Source of the DNA: Lysinibacillus fusiformis
GTDB taxonomy: Bacteria > Bacillota > Bacilli > Bacillales_A > Planococcaceae
Direction: 5' to 3'
Length of the DNA: 64,000 nt
NCBI RefSeq assembly: GCF_016925635.1
Contig: NZ_CP070490.1
Coordinates: 3,416,001-3,480,000 of the forward strand
The translations under genes were made by a program, and so were the position numbers. A model generated the notes under the pieces. It was not told where the DNA came from. It made no database searches and worked only from the letters and a program-made list of their open reading frames with translations. Positions within the stretch are counted from its first letter, which is position 1; every line of letters starts with the position of its first letter. Shown here one piece after another: positions 51,906 to 61,005 of the stretch.

Positions 51906-53213
51906 ATGAAAAATAGAAAAATAAAACTAATATTAATTCTATCAACGATTTTATTATGTTTGTTTACAAGTTTAAACATCTTTACATCCTATGTAAAAAT
52001 AAAAAAGACCGTTGAAGAGTCGATTGCCAATCAAAGTTTAGAGGCAGCCCATTCTATTGCTGCATCCATTGATACGGATGCATATCAGCAATTTTTAAAT
52101 AATCCACAGGAAAATGATTATTATTGGAAAGTAAGAAATTATTTAAATGATGCAAGAATAAAATTAGGGGCACTGTTTGTTTATACCTTAAAGGTGGACA
52201 ATCCTGAAGTATCAATAGCCATGATTACGGGGATGCCAAAAGAAATGAAAGAGGGCTTTGGAATTGGGGTGATTTGTACTGTTCCTGCAAAGCAAGTTAA
52301 AAAAGCCTATAACGGTGAAACCTATGTCACAGAGGTAATTCATGATTCTGTACATGGGTCTTATTTGTCGGTTGGTGCACCCATCAAAGATGACAATGGG
52401 AAAATTATCGGGTATTTAGGCATTGACATCAGTGCAGATACGCTAAATGGTATTAAGGGTAAAGTCATTGAAGACAACCTATTTAATTTTATTTTTAATG
52501 GTGTGCTTATTTTAATTGTCATCGGTTCTTTTTTATTTTTACAAAGATGGTATCAAAAAGAGGTAGCGAAGGAAGTTGGAGCTACAGAGGACACGTACCT
52601 AGCAGAAATCAAAACATTGATTACCTCGGTGTCGTCCCTTCGTCATGATTTTACGAATCATATTCAAGTGTTACATGGTTTATTACAATTAGAAAAAACA
52701 GATCAGGCTAAACAATATTTATCTTCACTATCCAAAGAAGTGCAAGCGATTAAATCATTAAAATTAAATATTGATCATCCAGGTTTATCCATATTATTGC
52801 AAACGAAGAAATTAACGGCTCAAAATCATAATATCGATATGGATTTTACTATTTCTCAAGATGACTTTAACAAGATTAAAACGACAGATTTAATCAAGAT
52901 TCTATCTAATTTAATTGATAACGCGATTGATGCCGCTGTTGAATTACCTGAGGAACAACGTAAAATTAAAATTTGCTGTTCAGCAAATGAGGCACAGTAT
53001 GAATTTAAAATTACTAATACAGGGCCAAATATTGCGAATTCTGATCAAATATTTAAGCAAGGATTTTCAACAAAAAAACATGAGAATGGTAGATTAAGAG
53101 GCCAAGGCTTATTTATTGTGAAAGAAATTGTTGCTAAATATAATGGTCATATTTCAATTGATTCATCAAAACATTTAGAAACGACTGCCATTGTCCATCT
53201 TCCAATAAAATAA
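51906..53213 (+). CDS. membrane sensor histidine kinase, SpoOB/CitA-type
   Basis: This 435-residue kinase has helix 1 (about 8-28), an extracytoplasmic sensing domain of the dCache/PAS-like type (about 30-190, ending GAPIKDDNGKIIGYLGIDIS), helix 2 (about 198-215), a SpoOB-alpha-type dimerisation helix with LRHDFTNHIQVLHGLLQLEK (phosphoacceptor His in the H-D-F-x-N motif) and a GHKL ATPase domain with NLIDNAIDAA and GRLRGQGLFIV. The family includes citrate and malate sensors. No response regulator lies beside it, so its partner must be elsewhere. The ribosome site GAGGAAG is a little far from the ATG. Confidence 0.88.
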   Translation: MKNRKIKLILILSTILLCLFTSLNIFTSYVKIKKTVEESIANQSLEAAHSIAASIDTDAYQQFLNNPQENDYYWKVRNYLNDARIKLGALFVYTLKVDNPEVSIAMITGMPKEMKEGFGIGVICTVPAKQVKKAYNGETYVTEVIHDSVHGSYLSVGAPIKDDNGKIIGYLGIDISADTLNGIKGKVIEDNLFNFIFNGVLILIVIGSFLFLQRWYQKEVAKEVGATEDTYLAEIKTLITSVSSLRHDFTNHIQVLHGLLQLEKTDQAKQYLSSLSKEVQAIKSLKLNIDHPGLSILLQTKKLTAQNHNIDMDFTISQDDFNKIKTTDLIKILSNLIDNAIDAAVELPEEQRKIKICCSANEAQYEFKITNTGPNIANSDQIFKQGFSTKKHENGRLRGQGLFIVKEIVAKYNGHISIDSSKHLETTAIVHLPIK

Positions 53214-53217
53214 AAGA

Positions 53218-53254
53218 AAAAGCTTTCTACAAGAAATTGTAGGGAGCTTTTTTC
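53218..53254 (+). terminator. terminator of histidine kinase gene
   Basis: AAAGCTTTCTACAA pairs with TTGTAGGGAGCTTT, followed by T's. Confidence 0.9.
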
Positions 53255-53311
53255 TATGTATAGGACATACATTACAAAGTAGAAAGTGATATGATGAAGG
53301 AGATGAAGAAA

Positions 53312-53860
53312 ATGGAAAAGGCTCTCCTGGCGTTATTGAGAAAGGGTGGGCTCACTTTATACGCAAGACATGGGACTGCAACTGTCGGTGTCGATCAAGC
53401 CTATAGCACATTTCACAGTTGTCGAAATCAACGGAATTTGTCCGATCATGGTCGTAGAGAGGCTATGTATTATGGTCACATGCTACGCTATTGGCAAATT
53501 CCCATCCTTTCCACCATTACTACTAGCCCTTTCTGTCGGACGATTGAAACAGCTCGCCTGGCATTTCCAACTGATAATGTGCAAATTGACCCCTTTTTGT
53601 TTGAAATCTTTATGTTAGGTGGCAATCTTGCTAGTGTTGAGCAAACTCGCATATTAACGACTTTTACATCAATGTTGGAGATCATACCACCACAGGGCAT
53701 GAATAGCGTAATCATTGGTCATAGCTTTCCAAGAGATGTGGGGCTTGGTGTCATTTCGAATATGGGGACGGTTGTCATAAAACCGAGGGGTCTAGGACAA
53801 GGTTATGAGATTGTCAGAAAACTAACCTTAGAACATTTAGCAACATTAGATTCCATTTGA
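53312..53860 (+). CDS. histidine phosphatase superfamily protein
   Basis: This 182-residue protein carries the RHG motif in LYARHGTATVG (catalytic His), the Arg-bearing TTSPFCRTIETARLAF, and a second His in VIIGHSFPRD, so the active-site set of the branch-1 phosphatase fold is present. ATG 53312 has AAGGAG nine bases upstream; the earlier ATG 53291 lies before that site. Substrate is unknown. It precedes the acetyltransferase by 13 bases. Confidence 0.85.
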   Translation: MEKALLALLRKGGLTLYARHGTATVGVDQAYSTFHSCRNQRNLSDHGRREAMYYGHMLRYWQIPILSTITTSPFCRTIETARLAFPTDNVQIDPFLFEIFMLGGNLASVEQTRILTTFTSMLEIIPPQGMNSVIIGHSFPRDVGLGVISNMGTVVIKPRGLGQGYEIVRKLTLEHLATLDSI

Positions 53861-53873
53861 AAAGAGGGGAAAT

Positions 53874-54719
53874 ATGAAGATTAAAACAGTTGCACAATGT
53901 ACATTAGAGGAAGTATTGAAAGCATGGAACAAAGGCTTTGAAGGCTATTTTGTTGAAATCAATATGACAGCAGAAATGTTTTTACAACGACTAGTAGGCG
54001 AGGGGCTATCTCCTGACCATTCCATCGTCGTTTTTGACCATAATGAACCGATTGCCATTGTTATGAATGGCTTTCGTACCATCGATGGCAAAAAAATTGC
54101 TTGGAATGGGGGGACAGGTATTTCCCCAGCGTATCGTGGTAAGGGAGTCTCGCGCCTATTAATGGAGGAAACCTTAGCCATCTATAAACAGGAAAACGTA
54201 GAAATGGGTACGCTGGAAGCGATTAAGGAAAACCAGATAGCCATTGCTTTATATCAAAAATATGGCTATGTAATTACTCATCACTTACTATTTTTAAGTG
54301 GCGAGTATGAAGTAAAAACAGAATCTACAGCCACTCTTCATATAGCAACCATTCGTCCTGAGCAGCTAGCACAACTATCTTTTTATCAGGAAGATGTTCC
54401 TTGGCAGTGTAGCTGGCAGAGTGTGAAGCAGGGAGAAGCCAAGGTGTTTTATAACGATAACAAGGAAGCTCTGGGCTATATGCTATACAAAACCGTGTGG
54501 AATAAACATGGTGAGGTGGAGCGTATTCTACTTTATCAATTGGTAATACTTGAAGAAGGTAATGTAGATTTACTTCCACAGTTTTTAGCAAGTATTACAA
54601 CAGATAAAGTCCATTTGACGACAGTGAACTTCTTAGCAAGCAACCCAGCAACGAACTATTTATTAAAGCATGGGCTTAAGGTGACGACAGAGCAGGTACA
54701 GATGTTAAAGCGATTCTAA
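53874..54719 (+). CDS. GNAT-family N-acetyltransferase
   Basis: This 281-residue protein has an N-terminal GNAT domain with the acetyl-CoA loop GISPAYRGKGVSRLLMEE (about residues 83-100) and LYQKYGYV, followed by a second, degenerate GNAT-like half without a clear CoA loop. AGAGGGG precedes the ATG. It is probably co-transcribed with the phosphatase-like gene. Substrate is unknown. Confidence 0.87.
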   Translation: MKIKTVAQCTLEEVLKAWNKGFEGYFVEINMTAEMFLQRLVGEGLSPDHSIVVFDHNEPIAIVMNGFRTIDGKKIAWNGGTGISPAYRGKGVSRLLMEETLAIYKQENVEMGTLEAIKENQIAIALYQKYGYVITHHLLFLSGEYEVKTESTATLHIATIRPEQLAQLSFYQEDVPWQCSWQSVKQGEAKVFYNDNKEALGYMLYKTVWNKHGEVERILLYQLVILEEGNVDLLPQFLASITTDKVHLTTVNFLASNPATNYLLKHGLKVTTEQVQMLKRF

Positions 54720-54843
54720 GCAGGTTGTCGTTCAGTATACGAAACGATAAAGAGTGGAAATAGAGCATGAAGTATCTACTTTTGAAGCTATAGGACCACG
54801 TTTAAAAGCAGGGGAAAAGTAATCCACTATTACAAAACAAGAA

Positions 54844-54882
54844 GGGACTCCTTATGGTACACGAAGCGCCATAGGGAGTCCC
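54844..54882. terminator. strong hairpin between convergent genes
   Basis: GGGACTCCTTATGG pairs with CCATAGGGAGTCCC with one mismatch. No long T-run follows on either strand, so termination strength is uncertain. Confidence 0.6.
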
Positions 54883-54907
54883 AGCTATGAAGAAATTACT
54901 TTACCTA

Positions 54908-57900
54908 TTAATTAATTTGAGGGTCTTGGGACGTCTCATTATTGGTAGTATCAGGGTTTTTCCGGAGTTGTACCGAATTATTGGATGTGTTCGATAACGT
55001 ATAAGTTCCTTTTGCCAAAGTCAGAACCTTAGCAACATATTCTGTAGCTGAATCGAGTTCATTACCAAATGCATCTCTTGATGTGCTTAGCGCTTGGCTA
55101 ACGTTGGAGAGGCTATTCGGAAAAATATTAGTACTATATAGACTTTTAATAGCATCATCGAGTTTAAAATTATCTGCTTTATCCTTAGGCAACATAAATA
55201 CTTTATACTCCGTTACGCTTTGAACATTATTGACATCGAAACTAATGTTAATATCTTTATAGTTATATCCCTCATTCTGAAGACTAAGTGTCACTTTCTC
55301 CACTGATCCAGAGGCTGAACGGTCTTCTAAAGCAATGTAGGAAGATGGGTAGGATAAGCTATACATTTCTTTAGAATTTCCACTACCTACGGACAATATA
55401 TATACGCGATATTCTTGGCCGTTAGTTATAAGTCTTCCATCTGTATCTCTACTATCAGCCCCCAATTTCATACTATACTGGCCTTTATTCCAACCTATAT
55501 AATAAGTTACTCTAGTAGCTGCGTTCAGATCAAAGTCATTTGCCTTTGATGCGGGTACAATAAGAATACGGTAACTATCTATATTTGATTCATCAGAAGG
55601 TTTCGTAAACGATATCTGTAGATCTCGACCATCTCCATAATCACCAATATCGCTTACATTAATTTTGCTTACCGCTTGAACAGCTTTGCTTTTACTAATT
55701 GTAATCACAGACGAAGGAGATGATAGGGCATAGGCATTTGAAGAGTTCCCATTGGCAACAGTCAGTACATAAACGCGATAGCTAGTTCCTTCTGTAATAA
55801 AGTTACCACGTACATCCCTAATCCCATCCAACGTTCTAGTTGCTGTTATATTGCCACCTTTGCTTTCTGTGATGTAATAAGAGCTACTATTGGCTTGTGA
55901 AAGATTAAAGCTACTGTAATATGCAGTTGGTACCATTAGAATCCGATAATGATTAACATTCGATTCATCTGTAGGCTTCGTGAATGTTACCTGCACATCA
56001 CGGCCATCCCCTTTATCATCTATATCTGCAACATTCAGATTAGTTACAGCTTGCACTGTGAAGTTCTTAGTTAGTGTAATCGTAGACGTTGCGGCAGTTA
56101 GCGCATTGTTTCCTAAGGAATTTCCATTGACTACAGTCAATACATAGATACGGTAGCTAGTATCCTCTTTGATATAATTGCCACGCACATCCCTTGTTTT
56201 TTCAGATAACGCCTGCTCATATGTTGATTTCCCAGACTTATTTACAGTCGTGTAATTGTTACTAGAGACACTGTTAGCATCCGTCAGACTAAAGTTATTG
56301 TAATTTGCTGTTGGTACAACCATAATCCGATAGTGATTAATATTTGACTCATCCACAGCTTTATTGAAAGAGACAAAAAGGTCACGACCGTTGCCATAAT
56401 CACTCACATCGCTGGCATTGAGATTCGACACTGCACCCACATTGTTACTAAGTAGCGAAGCCATATTGGAGGCAGAAGAAAGCGTGTTATTCGCTGAATT
56501 ATTAGCTACAGCCATAACGAAAACACGATAGCTAACACCATTCTGAATGGCATAACCGTCAGTATCTTTTGCACCTGAAGGGAGCACCTGAGTAATATTG
56601 TTGCCTGTCTTGTTCACTTGTGTGTAATAAGAGTTAGATAAACTATTGGCCTTCGTCAATGTGAAGTTCGAATAGTTGTTAGCTCTTACAACAAAAATTC
56701 GGTAAGAGTTGATATTAGTTTCATCAGAAACTTTGTTGAAGTTAACTCTTAGGTCACGTCCATCCCCAAAGTCATTGACATCTTCCACTTGTGTAATAAT
56801 TGGAGAAGACACAGTAAGTGTTACTGACAATGAAGCAGGTGACAGCTTATTAACAACTGAATTCGTGTTACTTACAGACATAACGAATGCTGTGTAAGAT
56901 TCGCTATTTTTAATGAAATCACCAGAAGTATCACGTGTCGAGGAAGACAGAGTTGCTACCAATGTACTGCCGTTGCTTCCCGATTTTTCCACTGTTGTAT
57001 AGTAGTTGCTGGATAAATTATTCGCAGTAGTAAGACTAAAATTGTTAGCATCCTTGGTCTTTACAATAAACACACGATAATTGGAAGTATTGTTATCATT
57101 CTGCGGACGAGTGAAGCTAACTGAGACATCACGTCCATCGCCAAAATCGTTAATATCGCTAATCTTCACATTTGTTACAGCTGTAACAGAAGACATGTTT
57201 GTTAGAGTAATCTTCGGAGAAGAAGTCGATAATACACTGGAATAAGAACCTTTACCAATAGCAAGTATATGAACCACATAAGACTGATCATTTTTTATGT
57301 AGTCCCCGTCTACATCTCGCGAGCTCTGCGATAAAGTGATGGCACTATTCGAACTCGAAGTCGATACCACCGAATAATTAGAGGAGGAGACTTTTAGAGC
57401 CGATGCCAAATTAAAATTTTTAGAAGCCTTCACAACCATAATCCGATAATGATCAACGTATGATTCTGTAGACGATTTAGAGAAGCTAACCTCAAGGTCA
57501 CGCCCATCTCCCTGATCATTAACATCTCGAACTAACACATTGCTCACAGGAGAAATGCTGCTATTACTCGGAGTGTCAGATTTAATAGAGACGAGCTGTT
57601 TTTCCGAGTTCCAGTCAACATCCTGACCTAGTGCTTCACTGACGAAGCGTACTGGCACCATTGTTCTACCTTTTAATACTTGTGCTGGTACATCAAGCGT
57701 TACTGTTTGGTCATTGATAGTAGCTGTCTTCGATTTAATCTTGAGGACTACCGTTGTACCTCCTTTAATCCCTGTGACTGTTTGACTCTTTTGATCCCAA
57801 TTCACGCTTGCATCCAATGCCTCAAAGATTGCTCTAAGTGGCAGCATAACACGCCCTTGAATCATTGCTGGCGGCTGATCAGTTTTCAATTGAACACCGT

Positions 57901-58003
57901 CCACATTAATTGTGATGGCTTTTGCCGCTTGTGCGGTTGCCGGCTGCAATAATAACGGTACAATGAGTATCGCAGCAAAAAGTAAAGACCATATTTTTTT
58001 CAT
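54908..58003 (-). CDS. large secreted protein: copper-amine-oxidase-N-like domain plus seven repeats
   Basis: This 1031-residue secreted protein has a signal peptide (1-25, PATAQA) and two CuAO_N-type stalk units (VQLKTDQPPAMIQGRVMLPL and VLKGRTMVPVRFVSEALG, residues ~35-145), which often mediate cell-wall association. Six ~125-residue repeats follow, each opening with a D-x-x-D-x-G-D/N-GRD motif (such as DINDFGDGRDVSVSF), plus a seventh degenerate unit without it. Each also contains YRIMVVPTA-like and TRDVRGNYI-like segments. The fold is probably fibronectin III-like and the aspartate cluster may bind calcium. No catalytic domain is seen. ATG 58003 has GGGTGG six bases upstream. It is monocistronic. 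Confidence 0.85.
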   Translation of the reverse strand: MKKIWSLLFAAILIVPLLLQPATAQAAKAITINVDGVQLKTDQPPAMIQGRVMLPLRAIFEALDASVNWDQKSQTVTGIKGGTTVVLKIKSKTATINDQTVTLDVPAQVLKGRTMVPVRFVSEALGQDVDWNSEKQLVSIKSDTPSNSSISPVSNVLVRDVNDQGDGRDLEVSFSKSSTESYVDHYRIMVVKASKNFNLASALKVSSSNYSVVSTSSSNSAITLSQSSRDVDGDYIKNDQSYVVHILAIGKGSYSSVLSTSSPKITLTNMSSVTAVTNVKISDINDFGDGRDVSVSFTRPQNDNNTSNYRVFIVKTKDANNFSLTTANNLSSNYYTTVEKSGSNGSTLVATLSSSTRDTSGDFIKNSESYTAFVMSVSNTNSVVNKLSPASLSVTLTVSSPIITQVEDVNDFGDGRDLRVNFNKVSDETNINSYRIFVVRANNYSNFTLTKANSLSNSYYTQVNKTGNNITQVLPSGAKDTDGYAIQNGVSYRVFVMAVANNSANNTLSSASNMASLLSNNVGAVSNLNASDVSDYGNGRDLFVSFNKAVDESNINHYRIMVVPTANYNNFSLTDANSVSSNNYTTVNKSGKSTYEQALSEKTRDVRGNYIKEDTSYRIYVLTVVNGNSLGNNALTAATSTITLTKNFTVQAVTNLNVADIDDKGDGRDVQVTFTKPTDESNVNHYRILMVPTAYYSSFNLSQANSSSYYITESKGGNITATRTLDGIRDVRGNFITEGTSYRVYVLTVANGNSSNAYALSSPSSVITISKSKAVQAVSKINVSDIGDYGDGRDLQISFTKPSDESNIDSYRILIVPASKANDFDLNAATRVTYYIGWNKGQYSMKLGADSRDTDGRLITNGQEYRVYILSVGSGNSKEMYSLSYPSSYIALEDRSASGSVEKVTLSLQNEGYNYKDINISFDVNNVQSVTEYKVFMLPKDKADNFKLDDAIKSLYSTNIFPNSLSNVSQALSTSRDAFGNELDSATEYVAKVLTLAKGTYTLSNTSNNSVQLRKNPDTTNNETSQDPQIN

Positions 58004-58428
58004 AAATTCCACCCTTCTTCATGCCATTTGATTGACTAGCATGACTTCTAATTTAACGTATCAATACCTTAAAAGTTTCACCCTTTTACCTTTTGAAGAA
58101 AATTTAACCATCAAGCTGTGTTGATACTTTTTTCTGATTCACTTTTCGTCAAGCGGGCTGAACAAAAAAATGGCATTTCGAGTGGGAATTGCTACTCTAT
58201 TAGGCGAAGGGGATTAGCTAATAATGAGGATTATAATGAAAGACTTTACGAGACATTGGCAGTAGGCAACTCTCTTGCCCATAGTCGTTTATTCTATCAT
58301 CAGCTATTTTCCTAAATAACTGATGAAAATAACCACACAAATGTATGTATATTGCTAATAAAATTTTTTATGACATATTTTTTGTACATTTTCACCAAAC
58401 TAATGGAAAGGTAGAGGAAGGTGAAGAG
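58004..58428. other. 425-base divergent gap between secreted repeat protein and splA
   Basis: I see no convincing gene. The frames here have no ribosome sites. The part from 58320 to 58400 is very AT-rich and should contain the splAB promoter; I could not fit a sigma-G or sigma-A consensus with correct spacing. Confidence 0.5.
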
Positions 58429-58653
58429 ATGCAACAACCATTTGATGTGGGAGATATTGTTTATATTTTTTACCGCAATCCACATATTCAAGATGTAACG
58501 AATATACAGGAAGCGGCAGTGGTACATCATCCAGAGCAACCAGAGGAGCTAGCGCTATTTTTATTTGAAACATATTATCCAATTACGAATGACATGTTAA
58601 TTTTTGCAAGTGAGATGGCGGCTGAACAGGCCTATCATCAGTATTTTCATTGA
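58429..58653 (+). CDS. splA: SplA-domain protein, regulator of spore photoproduct lyase
   Basis: This 74-residue protein (PFDVGDIVYIFYRNPHIQDV, VVHHPEQPEELALFLFETYYP) matches SplA, the small TRAP-like negative regulator that precedes splB in Bacillus. ATG 58429 has GAGGAAGGTGA upstream; the longer frame from 58345 lacks a ribosome site. It lies 15 bases before splB. The name rests mainly on similarity recalled from the family plus the fixed splA-splB order. Confidence 0.85.
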   Translation: MQQPFDVGDIVYIFYRNPHIQDVTNIQEAAVVHHPEQPEELALFLFETYYPITNDMLIFASEMAAEQAYHQYFH

Positions 58654-58668
58654 GGGAGGACTAACAGA

Positions 58669-59694
58669 ATGAAGCCATTTACCCCTCAGCTTGTTTATTT
58701 TGAGCCTGATGCTCTTCATTATCCACTAGGTCAGGAGCTAAAAGCGAAGTTTGAGCAGATGGGGATTGAAATTCGCTATACAACTTCGCACAATCAAGTG
58801 AGAAATCTTCCTGGTGACAATGATTTTCAAAAGTATCGGGTAGCCAAATCGACATTAGTAGTGGGCATTCGAAAAACATTAAAATTTGATACATCTAAGC
58901 CCTCAGCTGAATATGCCATTCCATTTGCCACAGGCTGTATGGGGCATTGTCATTATTGCTATTTACAAACAACAATGGGCAGTAAACCTTATATTCGGAC
59001 GTACGTCAATGTCGATGAAATTCTAGAACAAGCTGATCACTATATGGCTGAACGAGCTCCTGACATCACACGCTTTGAGGCATCCTGTACTTCTGATATT
59101 GTAGGAATTGATCATCTAACACATACCTTAAAACGAGCCATTGAGCATTTTGGACAAAGTGAGCTAGGCCAATTACGATTCGTGACGAAATTCCATCATG
59201 TGGATCATCTATTGGATGCCAAGCATAATGGGCGGACAAGGTTTCGTTTTAGTGTCAATGCCGATTATGTGATTAAACATTTTGAGCCAGGTACCTCTCC
59301 GTTAGCGAAGCGTATTGAAGCAGCGGGGAAAGTGGCAAGAGCTGGCTATCCACTTGGCTTTATTGTGGCCCCAATTTATCTTCATGATGGCTGGCAGGAG
59401 GGCTATTACCATATGTTTGAGCGATTGGATGCTGAATTGCCAAAGGATGTGCGAGATGACATCACCTTTGAGTTTATTCAGCATCGCTTTACAAAGCCAG
59501 CCAAACGTGTGATAGAAAAAAACTACCCGATGACGAAGCTAGAGCTTGATGAGACGGTGAGACGATATAAATGGGGCAAATATGGGATTGGTAAATATAT
59601 TTATCAAAAAGAAGAAGAGGAAGACATTAAGGAGCACCTGTATGGCTATATGCAAAAATTTTTTCCTCAAGCGAAATTAGAATATTTCACATGA
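58669..59694 (+). CDS. splB: spore photoproduct lyase
   Basis: This radical-SAM enzyme splits the spore photoproduct (5-thyminyl-5,6-dihydrothymine) back to two thymines during germination. The cluster motif C-x3-C-x2-C is Cys90, Cys94 and Cys97 in GCMGHCHYCYL, and Cys140 in RFEASCTSDIVG is the hydrogen-donor cysteine. Its 341 residues match B. subtilis SplB. GGGAGG precedes the ATG. It indicates a spore former exposed to UV. Confidence 0.97.
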   Translation: MKPFTPQLVYFEPDALHYPLGQELKAKFEQMGIEIRYTTSHNQVRNLPGDNDFQKYRVAKSTLVVGIRKTLKFDTSKPSAEYAIPFATGCMGHCHYCYLQTTMGSKPYIRTYVNVDEILEQADHYMAERAPDITRFEASCTSDIVGIDHLTHTLKRAIEHFGQSELGQLRFVTKFHHVDHLLDAKHNGRTRFRFSVNADYVIKHFEPGTSPLAKRIEAAGKVARAGYPLGFIVAPIYLHDGWQEGYYHMFERLDAELPKDVRDDITFEFIQHRFTKPAKRVIEKNYPMTKLELDETVRRYKWGKYGIGKYIYQKEEEEDIKEHLYGYMQKFFPQAKLEYFT

Positions 59695-59731
59695 CATTTA
59701 GAGAGAGAACAGCTTGTTTTCTCTCTAAATG
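59694..59731. terminator. hairpin at the end of splB
   Basis: CATTTAGAGAGA pairs with TCTCTCTAAATG around a 13-base loop, at the splB stop. There is no T-run, so it may only protect the 3' end. Confidence 0.55.
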
Positions 59732-60007
59732 AATTGTGCTATGCCAGAAAAAACACCTAGTAACTGTAAATCTGTGATGGCTAGTTCTGTTTCTTCTTGC
59801 ACTGGCAGTATCCTCAAAGCTCTCGTCTAATTTAGGAAGTCCCCATCCTCCTTCATATCTTTTTTGTAGTAATAGTTCGTTTGATGGATTAAGAATGATG
59901 ACCACTGAACCAGGCAAAATAATTGGCTGCTGTCCTACATACTGTCTTAGAAATGTAAGTATTCCATCATGTTCTAAACTATTGACTTTGTATAATCCGA
60001 AAGTCAA
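59720..60007 (-). pseudogene. broken Nudix hydrolase gene
   Basis: The minus strand encodes SVVIILNPSNELLLQKRYEGG and then WGLPKLDESFEDTA, a Nudix N-terminus and box, but the box has lost the segment between GLP and ESFED, and the conserved REVxEE segment is broken. After a frame change the sequence reads EETELAITDLQLLGVFSGIA, the normal continuation. So one internal deletion and at least one frameshift have occurred, and only about 100 of a usual ~150 residues remain. The 5' part overlaps the upstream region of the next plus-strand gene. Confidence 0.75.
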
Positions 60008-60053
60008 TGGTAACGCTAACAGAGATCGTTGTGAAGAAGGAGAGAATATTTCA

Positions 60054-60989
60054 ATGGATTCATTTCAACTAAATTGTTGGTCAGAACACGGGGAACTGAA
60101 AGTAGTAATGCTTTGTGCACCTTCCATCGTAGATGTAACCGATTTAACAATAGCAGAGCAGGTTGGATGGAGTGCTACGGTCAACCATCAGAAGGCAATG
60201 GAGAACTTCATGGCATTAAAGACAACATTAGAAAACGCTGGGGTACATGTACTTGATTATGCAAAGGAACTAGCCCATGATCAGCAGCTATTAAGTGAAC
60301 GGCTGCTCAATCGTTATTTTGTACGCGACCTCGCCTGTGTCATTGGTAATCGACTTTTACTTGGGAAGGCAGGCAGTTCACTTAGAAGACCAGAGTATCC
60401 TTTTGCTCATTCACTTTTAGAGAGATGGTTTCCACAGCAATGGATAGCAAAATCACAACCACTTCATTCATTCGAGTGCGGAGATTTGTTAATTTTAAAT
60501 AAAGATGCAGTGCTCATTAATCTTGGGATGAGAACAACATTAGAGGCTATCGAAAGCTTGAAGGAAAGCATTTTTCAAGAGGGCTTTTCAGAAATTGCTG
60601 TGATCGATTTACCTAAAAGTAATGATACGCTGCATTTAGATATGAATTGTAATGTAGTGAACGCTAATCTGGTAGTAGCTAAAAGCTTTGTACGCTATTT
60701 TCCTGTGCAGGTGTTGACAGCACAAAGCAGTCGTTTTGACATGGTAGAGCCATTTTTACAGCGCCATGGTTTTGATGTTTACTGGCTTGACACGTATAAG
60801 ACCATTCCAGACATTAACTTCATTAACCTGAATCCAGAAACACTGTTGATAAGCAAGCAGGCAACGCAACAACAATTATTGGCGCATCCACTGCTAAAGG
60901 AAAAGAATTTGCTTGAAGTCGATGTCACAGAGCTTGAAAAAGGCGGCGGTGGCATTCGCTGTATGACATTGCCATTGGTAAGAACGTAA
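60054..60989 (+). CDS. arginine deiminase / dimethylarginine dimethylaminohydrolase-like enzyme
   Basis: This 311-residue member of the guanidino-group modifying superfamily has an Asp in YFVRDLACVIGN, RRPEYPF, an ECGDLLIL segment (EGGD in most relatives), the catalytic His in TLHLDMNCNV and the catalytic Cys in GGGIRCMTLPLVR at the C-terminus. The Cys-His-Glu/Asp set therefore looks complete. ATG 60054 has GAAGGAGAG upstream; the frame is open to 59895, but that stretch is antisense to the Nudix remnant. The permease follows 16 bases later, suggesting uptake and hydrolysis of an arginine-like compound. Arginine, agmatine and methylarginine are all possible substrates. Confidence 0.85.
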   Translation: MDSFQLNCWSEHGELKVVMLCAPSIVDVTDLTIAEQVGWSATVNHQKAMENFMALKTTLENAGVHVLDYAKELAHDQQLLSERLLNRYFVRDLACVIGNRLLLGKAGSSLRRPEYPFAHSLLERWFPQQWIAKSQPLHSFECGDLLILNKDAVLINLGMRTTLEAIESLKESIFQEGFSEIAVIDLPKSNDTLHLDMNCNVVNANLVVAKSFVRYFPVQVLTAQSSRFDMVEPFLQRHGFDVYWLDTYKTIPDINFINLNPETLLISKQATQQQLLAHPLLKEKNLLEVDVTELEKGGGGIRCMTLPLVRT

Positions 60990-61005
60990 CGAAGGGCTGA
61001 TAAAA

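Noticed and set aside
54720-54843. Gene remnant reading STFEAIGPRLKAGEK on the plus strand near 54778-54822
   Set aside because: The open part is short, has stops just upstream and I could not tie it to a family; it may be chance or a decayed fragment.
59895-60053. N-terminal extension of the arginine-deiminase-like protein
   Set aside because: The extension is antisense to the Nudix remnant, and a proper ribosome site precedes ATG 60054.
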